Shown: positions 1 through 7,262 of the stretch, one piece after another
Numbering within the stretch: position 1 is the stretch's first letter
Layout of the letters: every line of letters begins with the position of its first letter
From: Ignavibacteria bacterium
GTDB taxonomy: Bacteria > Bacteroidota > Ignavibacteria > Kapaibacteriales > UBA2268
NCBI GenBank assembly: GCA_016844745.1
Contig: JAERMQ010000060.1
Coordinates: 1-52,406, forward strand
Direction: 5' to 3'
DNA length: 52,406 nucleotides
Notes under the pieces: model-generated
Databases searched by the model: none
What the model was told of the DNA's origin: nothing
The model's input: only the letters and a program-made list of their open reading frames with translations
Program-made: the position numbers and the translations under genes

Positions 1-2
1 AA

Positions 3-44
3 GGAAAATTAGCACATATCGCTGAAATTAAAAAATTTGTATAA
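3..44 (+). CDS. 3' end of a gene entering from the left (partial)
   Basis: Frame 3 is open from the window edge to TAA at 42-44 and gives a 13-residue tail (GKLAHIAEIKKFV). Its position just before a repeat copy resembles the other cassettes in this array, so it may be the end of another small TA-type protein. It is too short to identify and could be chance. Confidence 0.25.
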   Translation, partial: GKLAHIAEIKKFV

Positions 45-134
45 AAATCAGGCTAATTCTATCATCTGATTTTTACTCACTGATTAAGGTAATAATTAAA
101 AGTTCTTTAACTTATAAACTCACAGATAGACCAA

Positions 135-232
135 GCTAGGCTTTTTCTTCCCCACCTCTTGAAATGCAGGGAACAAAGTGTCCGGAACCATCCTGCGAGC
201 CAAGGATTCAGTTATTGCACTTTTCCTAAGCC
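135..232 (+). repeat. T9SS-CTD-derived dispersed repeat, copy A
   Basis: First of about 12 copies of a ~100-130 bp repeat spaced between the small genes of 1-8250. The shared core runs from a ctttttcttccc-like start, through tgaaatgcagRgaacaaag, to ctattgcRctttgtattccgg. This copy lacks the 3' third that other copies have and stops beside the brnA stop codon. Confidence 0.8.
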
Positions 233-239
233 ATTAATA

Positions 240-467
240 TTAAATCCCGAGTGCTTCCAATTTTTCTGCAAGCCAAATTTTTATGACCGATTGACGGGTT
301 ACACCTAATCTTGAGGCTTCATTGTCCAATTTTTCAATCATCCATTGCGGCATATCGAGATTGATGCGTTTCGGGCTTTGTTTGATTCGTTTTGCTTTGT
401 TCAAATCCAGCATACCGGTAATATCTTCACCGGTATCAAATTTATTATCAAATTCATTAGCTTTCAT
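240..467 (-). CDS. brnA: BrnA-type ribbon-helix-helix antitoxin
   Basis: This 75-residue protein has an unstructured acidic N-terminus, then a Lys/Arg-rich strand segment (about 28-37, SPKRINLDMP) and two helices ending in VTRQSVIKIWLAEKL. That is the C-terminal ribbon-helix-helix layout of BrnA/CopG antitoxins, which bind the BrnT toxin and repress their own operon. The start ATG overlaps the end of the upstream brnT reading frame by 11 bases, the usual brnT-brnA order. The toxin gene is frameshifted, so the antitoxin may be orphaned. It is the only cassette in this array on the minus strand. Confidence 0.8.
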   Translation of the reverse strand: MKANEFDNKFDTGEDITGMLDLNKAKRIKQSPKRINLDMPQWMIEKLDNEASRLGVTRQSVIKIWLAEKLEALGI

Positions 468-713
468 ATAAATTAATCTCCTCTTTTCTTGAATGTCTTA
501 CAGAAATAATCCTGATATTTAAATTCCGATACGTGATTACGGCAGACCAATAAATTTCATCTATTTTGCCTATAATCAGGAAACGTGGCTCATCTTCCGT
601 TTTAGCAGTTATTTCAAGCAGGTTTGTATCGTTCCATAGCTTTTGTGCTTCTATAAAACAATACCATGCTTTTCTTCATTAGCTCTGCTTTTATTATCGT
701 CAAATTCAAACAT
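457..713 (-). pseudogene. brnT: BrnT-type ribonuclease toxin, frameshifted
   Basis: Reading from ATG at 713, the first 18 residues (MFEFDDNKSRANEEKHGI) match the BrnT N-terminus, including the conserved KHGI. The frame then hits TAG. In a neighbouring frame the rest of the family follows: FIEAQKLWNDTN, then PRFLIIGKIDEIYWSAVITYR, then IRIISVRHSRKEE before TAA. The span is 257 bases, not a multiple of three, so one indel near position 660 separates the two parts. BrnT is an RNase-fold toxin and BrnA its antitoxin. The catalytic half is intact in sequence but cannot be translated from the start without frameshifting. Confidence 0.8.
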
Positions 714-830
714 CAATATTGTATAAAAACTGCATAATAATTATCCCTTTTCATGTATTTTTGACGAATTATTGAAAGGTTATATTGTAAATATTATAAA
801 TTTTTTTTTAAAAAGTACTGTACAAAGACT

Positions 831-938
831 AATGAAATGCAGAGAACAAAGCATCCCGAACGTTCCTGCCGAAAGGACTCTGCTATTGCAGTTTGTATTC
901 CGGTACGAATAAAATTACAAGGAGCTTTGTGGTTGTGA
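831..938 (+). repeat. T9SS-CTD-derived dispersed repeat, copy B
   Basis: This copy has the full 3' part. From 884 onward one frame reads approximately YCSLYSGTNKITRSFVVV, the end of a T9SS type A sorting domain with no preceding protein. It lies between the brnTA relic and the first DUF3782-like gene. Confidence 0.8.
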
Positions 939-1049
939 GAGATTGATAAAATGAGACTTCCGAAGTTTGGGATAACTTCTGAAAGCATACCACTAAAATA
1001 ATTGAAAAATTTTAACGTCATTTATTTTTTTAATTCTTAGGAAAAGAGG

Positions 1050-1610
1050 ATGCAAGAATATCACCAATCAACAGAACCTTTAACTTTTGAAAAGGTGTGG
1101 GCTATGTTTCAGGAAACGAGACAAAGTATGAACCAAACCGATAAGCAAATAAAAGAAACCGATAAGCAAATAAAAGAACTTGGCAAACAAATAGGTGGTC
1201 TTGCAAATAAATTTGGCAGCTTTAATGAAGGACTTGTAATGCCATCGCTTCATAAGATTTTATTAGAAAAATTTAATTGCAACGAAGCTTTCGAAAATTA
1301 TACATATAAAAACAACGGTGATATATTAGAAATTGATATGCTTGGAATTGCTGAGGATGCGACTTATATAATTGAAATAAAAAGTCATTTCCGCGACGAA
1401 GCAATCGAACAAATTATAAGAGAAGCCGCTCAATTCAGAAAATTTTCAAAGTACTCGAAAGATAAAAAAATATTTTGTTTCCTGGCTGCAACTCATTACA
1501 AAGATGAAGAACAAAAAAAAGTATTGAATGAAGGCATTTATTTTATATCTATTTCCGATGATGTTGCCAAGCTTAAAGTTCCTAAAAACTTCAAACCGAA
1601 GGAATGGTAA
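1050..1610 (+). CDS. DUF3782-like coiled-coil / PD-(D/E)XK-type protein (copy 1)
   Basis: 186 residues. Residues ~25-50 form a coiled coil built from heptads of the type ETDKQIK. The C-terminal ~110 residues resemble a restriction-endonuclease-like fold: EIDMLGI (about 92-98), then YIIEIKSH (about 106-113), which matches the D-(X)n-ExK arrangement. Such proteins (DUF3782/DUF1626-like) are widespread and functionally unassigned, and nuclease activity is an inference. A close paralogue lies at 5283-5909, and the similarity extends ~80 bases upstream and through the downstream palindrome. The start follows a purine-rich AGGAAAAGAGG. The stop is followed within 7 bases by a 33-bp palindrome that could act as a transcription terminator or mRNA 3' stabiliser. 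Confidence 0.7.
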   Translation: MQEYHQSTEPLTFEKVWAMFQETRQSMNQTDKQIKETDKQIKELGKQIGGLANKFGSFNEGLVMPSLHKILLEKFNCNEAFENYTYKNNGDILEIDMLGIAEDATYIIEIKSHFRDEAIEQIIREAAQFRKFSKYSKDKKIFCFLAATHYKDEEQKKVLNEGIYFISISDDVAKLKVPKNFKPKEW

Positions 1611-1615
1611 ACTTC

Positions 1616-1648
1616 AGATGTCCTACATCTGCCAGATGTAGGACATCT
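1616..1648. repeat. 33-bp palindrome (15-3-15), copy 1
   Basis: Perfect inverted repeat with AGATGTCCTACATCT as the left arm, a GCC spacer and its complement as the right arm. It sits 6 bases after a stop codon. Identical or nearly identical copies occur at 5123, 5915, 6824 and 28471. Confidence 0.95.
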
Positions 1649-1658
1649 TCTCCCATAG

Positions 1659-1756
1659 AAAGGGCTTTTTCTTCCCTTCCTCTTGAAATGCAGGGAACAA
1701 AGTGACCCTATCGTTCCTGCCGCAATGATTCTGCTATTGCGCTTTGTATTCTATAA
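1659..1756 (+). repeat. T9SS-CTD-derived dispersed repeat, copy C
   Basis: Same core as the other copies, from the ctttttcttccc start to ctattgcgctttgtatt. The terminal NKITKSFVVV-encoding part is missing. It lies between the first DUF3782-like gene and hicBA pair 1. Confidence 0.8.
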
Positions 1757-1852
1757 AAAATCAACTACCAAAGAAAATATCAGAATGAAATAAAATATTT
1801 AACATCAATCTACGTTTGACAATTAAATTTAAGAAATAATTAAGGATGAGTT

Positions 1853-2056
1853 ATGAAATATAATATAGAATATGAGAAAGAAGACGATGGAAGATGGATT
1901 GCAGAGATTCCATCAATTCCAGGAGTTCTTGTCTATGGTAACTCACAAGAAGATGCAGCCTCAAAAGTTATTTCACTTGCTTTAAATGTTATGTCCGAAA
2001 AAATTGAAATAGATAATTTCCCAACCTATTTAGAAGTATCATATCTTACAACATGA
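1853..2056 (+). CDS. hicB: HicB-like antitoxin, pair 1
   Basis: 67 residues with the HicB partial-RNase-H fold signature: a first strand MKYNIEYEKEDDGRWIAEIPSIPG and then VYGNSQEDAASKVISLALNVM. HicB neutralises the HicA mRNA-cleaving toxin. No C-terminal DNA-binding domain is visible, so this is the short HicB form. The stop overlaps the downstream hicA start (ATGAG-type overlap at 2053-2056), which indicates translational coupling. The HicB-first order is common in the short family. Confidence 0.85.
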   Translation: MKYNIEYEKEDDGRWIAEIPSIPGVLVYGNSQEDAASKVISLALNVMSEKIEIDNFPTYLEVSYLTT

Positions 2057-2265
2057 GTAATTGGGCATCCTCAAAATCAAAAAAAGTATTAGCAGCCTTA
2101 CTAAAAACAGGGTGGGAATTGAAAAGAACAAGCGGTTCTCATAAAATTTTAAGTAAAGAGGAATTGGATGATTTTGTATTCGCATTCCATGATAATGAAG
2201 AAATTGGTCCGAAGATGCTTTCAAGAATAGCCAAGCATACCGGATTAAAGCCTGAAGATATTTAA
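2053..2265 (+). CDS. hicA: HicA-like mRNA interferase toxin, pair 1
   Basis: 70 residues. The double-stranded-RNA-binding-like HicA fold is recognisable from LAALLKTGWELKRTSGSHKIL. This contains the conserved G-S-H with the catalytic His (about residue 30). It is followed by FHDNEEIGPKMLSRIAKHTGL, matching the HicA pattern hxxEIxxgtlxxIlkqagl. It overlaps hicB by four bases and appears intact. A repeat copy begins about 45 bases after the stop. Confidence 0.85.
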   Translation: MSNWASSKSKKVLAALLKTGWELKRTSGSHKILSKEELDDFVFAFHDNEEIGPKMLSRIAKHTGLKPEDI

Positions 2266-2310
2266 ATCAAGAATAAAAAATTGTAATTTAACTCCATTTC
2301 CGCAAAAAAT

Positions 2311-2434
2311 TCTTCCCTGCCTCTTGAAATTCAGAGAACAAAGTGTCCCGAACCATCCTGCGAGCCAAGGATTCAGCTATTGCAGCTTGTATTCCGGCAC
2401 GAATAAAATTATTAAGAGCTTTGTAGTGGTGAAA
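2311..2434 (+). repeat. T9SS-CTD-derived dispersed repeat, copy D
   Basis: Full-length copy. The 3' part keeps the frame encoding LYSGTNKI-KSFVVVK-like residues (ggcacgaataaaatt...ttgtagtggtg). It separates hicBA pair 1 from the RelE-type pair. Confidence 0.8.
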
Positions 2435-2501
2435 TAAAATAATTAATCTGATTATTCGTGTTTTTCTTTAATTTTCTAAAATAGATATGTGAAGGTAAGA
2501 A

Positions 2502-2708
2502 ATGAGCTATACCGAGATTGCCGAAGAGATTTATTCTCTTGATTATGAAAATAAACTCGAATTGAAAACGCTTATTGAAAAGTATTTGATTGAAGACCGG
2601 AGAAAAGAAATATTGCTCCAGCATCAGGAAGCAATAAAGATGGCTAAAAATGGCGAACTTGTGTTTTCAGGTAATACATATGAATTGCTTAGCATTCTGG
2701 AGCAATGA
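2502..2708 (+). CDS. Antitoxin of a RelE/YafQ-type pair
   Basis: 68 residues, mostly helical (MSYTEIAEEIYSLDYENKLELKTLIEKYLIE...). It resembles small prevent-host-death or addiction-module antitoxins whose N-terminal helix recurs in 'addiction module component' families. The assignment rests mainly on position: its stop overlaps the start of a recognisable RelE-family toxin (ATGATGG at 2705). The first residues differ from classical RelB. Confidence 0.7.
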   Translation: MSYTEIAEEIYSLDYENKLELKTLIEKYLIEDRRKEILLQHQEAIKMAKNGELVFSGNTYELLSILEQ

Positions 2709-2977
2709 TGGTAGAAGTTACCTTTTATACCTCATTCATAAAAGCATATAAGAAAAAAATCAAGAACAATTCTATTCTTGAAGACAAATTTATAGAAAAG
2801 TTTGAGATTTTTAAAATTGACCCCTTCGATTCAAGATTGAAAACTCATAAACTTACCGGTGCATTAAACGAACTGTATAGCTTCTCTATTGACTATGACA
2901 TTAGGGTGATTTTCAGTTTCTTTACTGATAATCAAGTCATCTTCGAGGATATCGGAAATCATGACGAAGTTTATTAA
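2705..2977 (+). CDS. RelE/YafQ-family mRNA interferase toxin
   Basis: 90 residues with the RelE/YafQ core. The segment FYTSFIKAYKKKIKNN is followed by FKIDPFDSRLKTHKLTGALNELYSF. Then comes SIDYDIRVIFSF, containing the conserved R-V-I-F strand, and finally FEDIGNHDEVY, which matches the terminal (D/N)IGtHdeVY motif of this family with the catalytic His. These toxins cleave mRNA on the ribosome. The start could be either of the two adjacent ATGs at 2705 or 2708. The gene is intact and overlaps its antitoxin. Confidence 0.9.
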   Translation: MMVEVTFYTSFIKAYKKKIKNNSILEDKFIEKFEIFKIDPFDSRLKTHKLTGALNELYSFSIDYDIRVIFSFFTDNQVIFEDIGNHDEVY

Positions 2978-3020
2978 GTCTATTAGGTTTCAATAAAAGT
3001 TAAAGAGTTTAAATATAGAA

Positions 3021-3150
3021 GAGTTTTTCCTTTCCTACCTCTTGAAATGCAGAGAACAAAGAGTCCCTATCGTCCCTGCATCAAGTATTCTGCTGTTGCA
3101 CATTGTATTCCGGCACGAATAAAATTACAAAGAGCTTTGTGGTTGTGAGG
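3021..3150 (+). repeat. T9SS-CTD-derived dispersed repeat, copy E
   Basis: Complete copy. The 3' end reads in one frame as CTLYSGTNKITKSFVVVR-like, ending gtggttgtgagg at 3150. It lies between the RelE pair and the VapBC pair. Confidence 0.85.
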
Positions 3151-3271
3151 TAAAATAACATTCAAAATAAATTGATTAGTAATAAAATATTCTTATCCTT
3201 TCATAGTCATTAAGCGTGTTCTTGAATAGTTTTTGTTAATAAAATTACTAAAATAATTTAGGTGTAAGGAT

Positions 3272-3478
3272 ATGACAGAAGAACAAAATATTTCAAAATT
3301 ATTTAATCTGAAACCTTCTTTAAAATCTGAGGTCTTTGATTTTATAGATTTTCTTTTTGCCAAACAGAAAAAGGAAATTAAAGTAAAGAAACCTCAGTTC
3401 GGTTGTGCAAAAGGAAGGTTTTTTATGACTAATGATTTTGATGCTCCCCTCGAAGATTTAAAGGAGTATATGTTGTAA
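3272..3478 (+). CDS. VapB-type antitoxin (DUF2281 family)
   Basis: 68 residues. LKPSLKSEVFDFIDFLFAKQKK and the C-terminal GCAKGRFFMTNDFDAPLEDLKEYM match DUF2281 antitoxins, in which the ...AKGxixmxddFdaPLedFkeY tail contacts the PIN toxin. The stop codon overlaps the toxin start (TAATG at 3476-3480). The antitoxin is intact, but the partner toxin is frameshifted. Confidence 0.9.
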   Translation: MTEEQNISKLFNLKPSLKSEVFDFIDFLFAKQKKEIKVKKPQFGCAKGRFFMTNDFDAPLEDLKEYML

Positions 3479-3860
3479 TGGATATATTGCTTGATACACA
3501 TACATTTATTTGGTTCTTTAATGGTGATGAACAATTGTCATCAAAGGCGCTGAAATTAATTGAAGATTCAAAAAATATGAAGTATGTTAGTATCGCTTCT
3601 GTTTGGGAGGTAGTAATAAAATTTATCTGAAAAAGTTAATTTTTGATGGTAATACCATGGAAGTTGCTGAATTAATAGAACAAAATGGTTTTCATATATT
3701 ACCGGTTTTAATAGAACATACCATAGCTTATGAATCATTAGAATTGATACATAGGGACCCTTTTGACAGGATACTCGTAGCTCAAGCTTTGGTAAATAGC
3801 ATGACAATAATAACAAGAGATGAAAATATTCACAAATATAATGTTAAAACAAAGTGGTAA
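3478..3860 (+). pseudogene. vapC: VapC PIN-domain RNase toxin, frameshifted
   Basis: From ATG at 3478 the frame reads MDILLDTHTFIWFFNGD, the PIN first acidic motif, and continues to SIASVWEVVIKFI before TGA at 3625-3627. The remainder continues in the next frame: YLKKLIFDGN, then ELIHRDPFDRILVAQAL (PIN motif with Asp residues), then TIITRDENIHKYNVKTKW, the family terminus. An indel near 3615-3625 is the only visible lesion. PIN toxins of the VapC type cleave tRNA or rRNA with Mg2+. All acidic motifs remain, so the break is recent or an assembly error is possible. Confidence 0.88.
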
Positions 3861-3914
3861 TAAAGTTGTTCATCAAGGTAAGGAATTTTTTAAGATAGAC
3901 CCATTGAGATAATA

Positions 3915-4148
3915 ATGAAAAGAATAAAACCATTTAAAGTAATCCCATTGGAAAATTATCACTTAGAAATTGAGTTTTCTAATGGAGAAAAGCGAAAATT
4001 TAACTGTTTGCCCTACCTAAATGGTGAATGGTTTTCGGAATTACTCGATTTTAATAAATTCAATACAGTCAGAATAGCTGGCAATACAATAGAGTGGTCA
4101 ACAGGTCAGGATATTTGCCCGGATTGCCTTTATGATAATAGTTTTTGA
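3915..4148 (+). CDS. DUF2442 protein
   Basis: 77 residues matching the DUF2442 pattern: a first strand pair with a Y-x-L-E-I-E-F-x-N-G-E (about 15-25), L-(P)-Y-L-x-G-x-W-F-x-x-L (about 32-45), then FNTVRIAGNTIEWSTGQDICPDCLY. DUF2442 proteins often sit with DUF4160 proteins as a TA-like pair. Here the 55 bases upstream carry only a short open tail (KVVHQGKEFFKIDPLR, stop at about 3910). It may be the remnant of a lost partner and is not recognisable. Function unknown; HigA-like antitoxin activity is only an association. Confidence 0.8.
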   Translation: MKRIKPFKVIPLENYHLEIEFSNGEKRKFNCLPYLNGEWFSELLDFNKFNTVRIAGNTIEWSTGQDICPDCLYDNSF

Positions 4149-4171
4149 GATTTCTAAAGCAATAACGCCCA

Positions 4172-4307
4172 TTAAGGGCTTTTTCTTCCCATCCTCTTGA
4201 AATGCAAAGAACAAAATGTCCGGAACCATCCTGCGAGCCAAGGATTCTGCTATTGTACTTTGTTTTCCGGTACGAATAAAATTACGAATAGCTTTGTGGT
4301 AGTGAGG
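4172..4307 (+). repeat. T9SS-CTD-derived dispersed repeat, copy F
   Basis: Complete copy with the SGTNKITNSFVVVR-like 3' frame (ttccggtacgaataaaatta...ttgtggtagtgagg). It is followed at 4318-4350 by a decayed form of the 33-bp palindrome (gtcctacatttgccagatg...). Confidence 0.85.
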
Positions 4308-4423
4308 TGAAGCTTTAGAAGTCCTACATTTGCCAGATGAAGGATATCTAAAGATAACTGAATTTACAATAGTTTTTTCTTTTTTTCGTTAAATATTTAA
4401 TTTTTAAATTATTAGGTGTGAAG

Positions 4424-4627
4424 ATGTTAAAAACTTTTCAAACTCAATACAAGCATGGGCAAATTATATTAAACAATGAAGTTAATATACCAGAAGATGC
4501 TACAATATTTGTAAGTTTTAAGGACAATACTACTGATGATTTTTTCTTAAAAGCTTCAGAGTCTTCCCTTGATAATATTTGGAATAATAGTGAGGATGAT
4601 ATTTATGAGCAGCTTCTTGAAAAATGA
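4424..4627 (+). CDS. Antitoxin preceding a MazF-like toxin
   Basis: 67 residues from ATG at 4424; a GTG at 4418 would add two. MLKTFQTQYKHGQIIL followed by DATIFVSF resembles an AbrB/MazE-like or DUF-type swapped-hairpin N-terminus. The acidic C-terminus (SSLDNIWNNSEDDIYEQLLEK) is the kind that wraps a MazF dimer. It overlaps the downstream toxin gene by 23 bases. Family assignment is tentative and the role is inferred from pairing. Confidence 0.7.
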   Translation: MLKTFQTQYKHGQIILNNEVNIPEDATIFVSFKDNTTDDFFLKASESSLDNIWNNSEDDIYEQLLEK

Positions 4628-4958
4628 TATAGTTCTTGTAAAATATCCATTTTCTGACCTTTCTATTTTCAAAGTCAGACCAGCTATAGTTGTTAATAGT
4701 GAGTATCCATCAAATGATATAATAATTGTTCCATTAACAAGCCGAATAAGCAATCTACTTCCCGGTGAATTTACATTATCAATGTGGAGTGAATCAGGCT
4801 TAAACACTCAATCTACAGTCAAAAGAGGTTTTTATACAATTGATGAAAAATTAGTAATTCAAAAGATAGGTAAATTACAACATGTTGATAAAATAAAATT
4901 AGATCATTCTATTCAAAGTTGGTTTGGTTTTGATAAGAAAACATTTTTGGTATCATAA
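4605..4958 (+). CDS. MazF/PemK-family endoribonuclease toxin
   Basis: 117 residues from ATG at 4605; more upstream in-frame starts lie inside the antitoxin. The MazF SH3-like barrel is evident from the start: MSSFLKNDIVLVKYPFSDLS, then KVRPAIVVNSEY (the conserved R-P-A-(V/I)-V), then DIIIVPLTSRI (the (P/V)-L-T-S/T motif). A later STVKRGFYTIDEKLV resembles the substrate-loop region. MazF toxins cut single-stranded mRNA at short motifs. The gene appears intact. Confidence 0.88.
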   Translation: MSSFLKNDIVLVKYPFSDLSIFKVRPAIVVNSEYPSNDIIIVPLTSRISNLLPGEFTLSMWSESGLNTQSTVKRGFYTIDEKLVIQKIGKLQHVDKIKLDHSIQSWFGFDKKTFLVS

Positions 4959-4975
4959 GCACCCACATTCCTTAT

Positions 4976-5107
4976 TGTGCTTTTTCTTCCCTTCCTCTTG
5001 AAATGCAGAGAACAAATTGTCCGGAACCATCCTGCGAGCCAAGGATTTTGCTATTGTGCTTTGTTTTCCGGTACGAATAAAATTACGAATAGCTTTGTGG
5101 TGTGGAG
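4976..5107 (+). repeat. T9SS-CTD-derived dispersed repeat, copy G
   Basis: Complete copy. It is followed by the 33-bp palindrome at 5123-5155 and then by a second partial tail (agagctttgtggtgagtttga, 5161-5181), as if the palindrome had inserted into a duplicated repeat end. Confidence 0.85.
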
Positions 5108-5122
5108 ATAAAATTTGATTTC

Positions 5123-5155
5123 AGATGTCCTACATCTGCCAGATGTAGGACATCT
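5123..5155. repeat. 33-bp palindrome (15-3-15), copy 2
   Basis: Identical in arms and GCC spacer to the copy at 1616. It lies upstream of the second DUF3782-like gene, embedded in repeat copy G. Confidence 0.95.
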
Positions 5156-5282
5156 TCCCCAAGAGCTTTGTGGTGAGTTTGATATAATGAGATGTTCGAA
5201 GTTTGACAAAACTTTAGATGTTTTACCACTAAAATAATTGAAAAATTTTAACGTCACTAATTTTTTAATTCTTAGGGAAAAG

Positions 5283-5909
5283 ATGATGCAGGAATATCAG
5301 CGAACATCAGAGTCAGTTACTTTTGAGAAAGTTTGGGCTACGATTCAAGAATTAGCTCTTCAGTCAAAAGAGACTGACCTCAAGTTTCAGGAAACGAGAC
5401 AAAGTATGAACCAAACCGATAAGCAAATAAAAGAAACCGATAAACAAATAAAAGAAACAGATAAGCAAATAAAAGAACTTGGCAAACAAATCGGTGGTCT
5501 TGCAAATAAATTTGGTAGCTTTAATGAAGGTCTTGTTATGCCCTCACTCCATAAAATTTTATTGAAAAAATTTAATTGCAGGGAAGCTTTCGAAAATTAT
5601 ACATATAAAAACAACGGCGATATTCTGGAAATTGATATGTTGGGTATTTCTGAAGATGCGTCATATATAATCGAAATAAAAAGTCATTTCCGCGACGAAG
5701 CAATAGAACAAATCAAATCGGAAGCCGCTCGGTTCAGGAAATTTTCAAAGTATTCAAGAGATAAAAAAATATTTTGTTTCCTGGCGGCGACTCATTACAA
5801 AGACGAAGAACAAAAAAAAGTATTGAATGAAGGTATTTATTTTATAACTATTTCCGATGATGTTGCCAGGCTTAAAGTTCCTAAAAATTTCAAACCGAAG
5901 GAATGGTAA
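5283..5909 (+). CDS. DUF3782-like coiled-coil / PD-(D/E)XK-type protein (copy 2)
   Basis: 208 residues from ATG at 5283; the adjacent ATG at 5286 aligns exactly with the start of copy 1, and an upstream in-frame ATG at 5238 lies in the conserved leader. The C-terminal domain is nearly identical to 1050-1610, with EIDMLGI and YIIEIKSH. The N-terminal coiled coil is longer: three ETDKQIK heptads instead of two, plus an extra IQELALQSKETDLKFQ segment. Tandem 21-bp units encode the heptads, so length differences probably arose by slippage. The cassette, from about 80 bases upstream to the palindrome at 5915, is a duplication of copy 1. Confidence 0.7.
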   Translation: MMQEYQRTSESVTFEKVWATIQELALQSKETDLKFQETRQSMNQTDKQIKETDKQIKETDKQIKELGKQIGGLANKFGSFNEGLVMPSLHKILLKKFNCREAFENYTYKNNGDILEIDMLGISEDASYIIEIKSHFRDEAIEQIKSEAARFRKFSKYSRDKKIFCFLAATHYKDEEQKKVLNEGIYFITISDDVARLKVPKNFKPKEW

Positions 5910-5914
5910 GCTTT

Positions 5915-5947
5915 AGATGTCCTACATCTGCCAGATGTAGGACATCT
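5915..5947. repeat. 33-bp palindrome (15-3-15), copy 3
   Basis: Same sequence and same distance (6 bases) from the stop codon as copy 1 after the paralogous gene, so it belongs to the duplicated cassette. Confidence 0.95.
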
Positions 5948-5959
5948 TCTACCTTTAAG

Positions 5960-6056
5960 AAGGCTTTTTCTTCCCATCCTCTTGAAATGCAAAGAACAAA
6001 GTGTCCGGAACCATCCTGCCGTAAGGATTCTGCTTTTGCGCTTTGTATTCCGGATT
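5960..6056 (+). repeat. T9SS-CTD-derived dispersed repeat, copy H
   Basis: Core present from ctttttcttccc to tgcgctttgtattccgg. The 3' tail is replaced by unrelated A-rich sequence. It uses the cctgccgtaagg variant of the central segment. Confidence 0.8.
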
Positions 6057-6155
6057 GAAAAAAACAAAAGAGAATTGTATTGTGCGATAGGAAAATTTTC
6101 TAAAATATTTTAATAATAAATACTTCATATACTATTGAGTAATAGGATTTGAAAA

Positions 6156-6386
6156 ATGGAAACATTGCAAAAAAATGATTTGATTCGTACAATTCTGTCA
6201 ATGCCACCAATGGATAGAATTGATATTGTTGACAAAGTTCTGGAAGGCTTCAATTCAAATAATGAGGATGATTTTGAATATCTATGGGCTGAAGAATCAG
6301 AACGAAGGCTCGATGGCTATTTAAACGGTTCAATAAAGGCAATTCCATCAAATGAAGTTTTTCAAAAAATTAATAATATCAAATGA
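6156..6386 (+). CDS. Addiction-module component antitoxin
   Basis: 76 residues. The helical segment LIRTILSMPPMDRIDIVDKVLEGF, followed by WAEESERRLDGYLNGSIKAIPSNEVFQKI, matches the 'putative addiction module component' family (E-x-x-R-R-x-x-x-x-x-G x6 P x x E V). These small antitoxins accompany ParE/RelE toxins. The stop overlaps the toxin start (ATGA at 6383-6386). The gene is intact. Confidence 0.9.
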   Translation: METLQKNDLIRTILSMPPMDRIDIVDKVLEGFNSNNEDDFEYLWAEESERRLDGYLNGSIKAIPSNEVFQKINNIK

Positions 6387-6682
6387 AATTGTCAGTTGAA
6401 TTTTTAGAACCTGCTGAACAGGAACTTTTTGAAGCATTTGAATATTATAACGAGCAATTGATTGGTTTAGGTTTTGAATTTGCTTTAGAAGTTCAAAAAG
6501 CTATAGAAAGAATTGTCAAATTCCCTGATTCCTGGACTAAATTATCTGAAAGAATAAGAAAATGCCGGTGCAATCGTTTTCCATATAATATTATTTACTC
6601 TCAACAGAATTCTACTATTATTATTGTTGCAATTATGCACTCAAAGAGAAAACCGAATTATTGGTTAGAACGTGTAAAATGA
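6383..6682 (+). CDS. ParE/RelE-family toxin
   Basis: 99 residues: EFLEPAEQELFEAFEYYNEQLIGLGFEF matches the ParE N-terminal helix pair. It is followed by IVKFPDSWTKLSERIRKCRCNRFPYNIIY and IIIVAIMHSKRKPNYWLERV, the family pattern RR-x-xxxRFPYxIxY ... vlAvxHxrRxPxYW. ParE members target gyrase and RelE members mRNA, and sequence alone does not decide which. The intact gene is coupled to the upstream antitoxin by a four-base overlap. Confidence 0.9.
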   Translation: MKLSVEFLEPAEQELFEAFEYYNEQLIGLGFEFALEVQKAIERIVKFPDSWTKLSERIRKCRCNRFPYNIIYSQQNSTIIIVAIMHSKRKPNYWLERVK

Positions 6683-6730
6683 AAATATTTTAAATAAACA
6701 TTTATATATACATTTCTCAACCAACATCTA

Positions 6731-6819
6731 AAGTTTTTTCTCCCCTCCCTCTTGAAATGCAGAGAACAAAGTGTCCGGAACCATCCTGCCGTAAGGATTC
6801 TGCTATTGTGCTTTGTTAA
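6731..6819 (+). repeat. T9SS-CTD-derived dispersed repeat, copy I
   Basis: Core copy ending at gctttgttaac. It is directly followed by the palindrome at 6824 and by copy J, giving a repeat-palindrome-repeat tandem with no gene between. Confidence 0.85.
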
Positions 6820-6823
6820 CTTC

Positions 6824-6856
6824 AGATGTCCTACATCTGGCAGATGTAGGACATCT
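6824..6856. repeat. 33-bp palindrome (15-3-15), copy 4
   Basis: Same arms as the other copies but with spacer GGC (the reverse orientation of GCC). It lies between repeat copies I and J. Confidence 0.95.
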
Positions 6857-6866
6857 TCTTCACACC

Positions 6867-6966
6867 GAAGGGCTTTTTCTCCCCTCCCTCATGAAATGCA
6901 GAGAACAAAGTGTCCGGAACCATCCTGCCGTAAGGATTCTGCTATTGAGCTTTGAATACCTGCATG
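6867..6966 (+). repeat. T9SS-CTD-derived dispersed repeat, copy J
   Basis: Second member of the I/J tandem, almost identical to I through ggaaccatcctgccgtaagg, with a diverged 3' end. The empty interval between I and J looks like a cassette slot that has lost, or never had, a gene. Confidence 0.85.
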
Positions 6967-7034
6967 AAAATAATAATATTATTGATTACTAATCGTTAAT
7001 TCCTTTTAACGTTCAAAAAAAGTGAGTAAAAAGA

Positions 7035-7262
7035 ATGAAAAATGCTGAGTTGACAATAATTATTCAGAAGGATACTGAAAGCGGTTGGTATGTCGGTCAA
7101 ATTGAAGAGTTTCCCGCAGTCATATCCCAAGGAAGAACTATAGTTGAATTAAAAGAGAACTTAATTGATGCATTAAAACTGCTGCTTGAAACTCAAAAGT
7201 ATCAACTTTCAAACGATTACAACGGGCAAAAAATCTCGAAAAGAAAATTACAATTTGCCTGA
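7035..7262 (+). CDS. hicB: HicB-like antitoxin, pair 2
   Basis: 75 residues: ELTIIIQKDTESGWYVGQIEEFPAVISQGRTIVELKENLIDALKLLLET is the classical short HicB domain (W-(Y/F)-V-x-x-x-x-E-x-P-G/A-x-x-S/T-Q-G-x-T). The stop overlaps the hicA start at 7262. The gene is intact and not closely similar to pairs 1 or 3, so the three hicBA pairs look like independent acquisitions rather than tandem duplicates. Confidence 0.88.
   Translation: MKNAELTIIIQKDTESGWYVGQIEEFPAVISQGRTIVELKENLIDALKLLLETQKYQLSNDYNGQKISKRKLQFA

Noticed and set aside
6752..6955. A 67-aa ORF spanning repeats I and J (and similar short ORFs containing FRCPTSGRCRTS)
   Set aside because: It is a translation of repeat-palindrome-repeat sequence; the CPTSGRCRTS peptide is simply the palindrome read in one frame.
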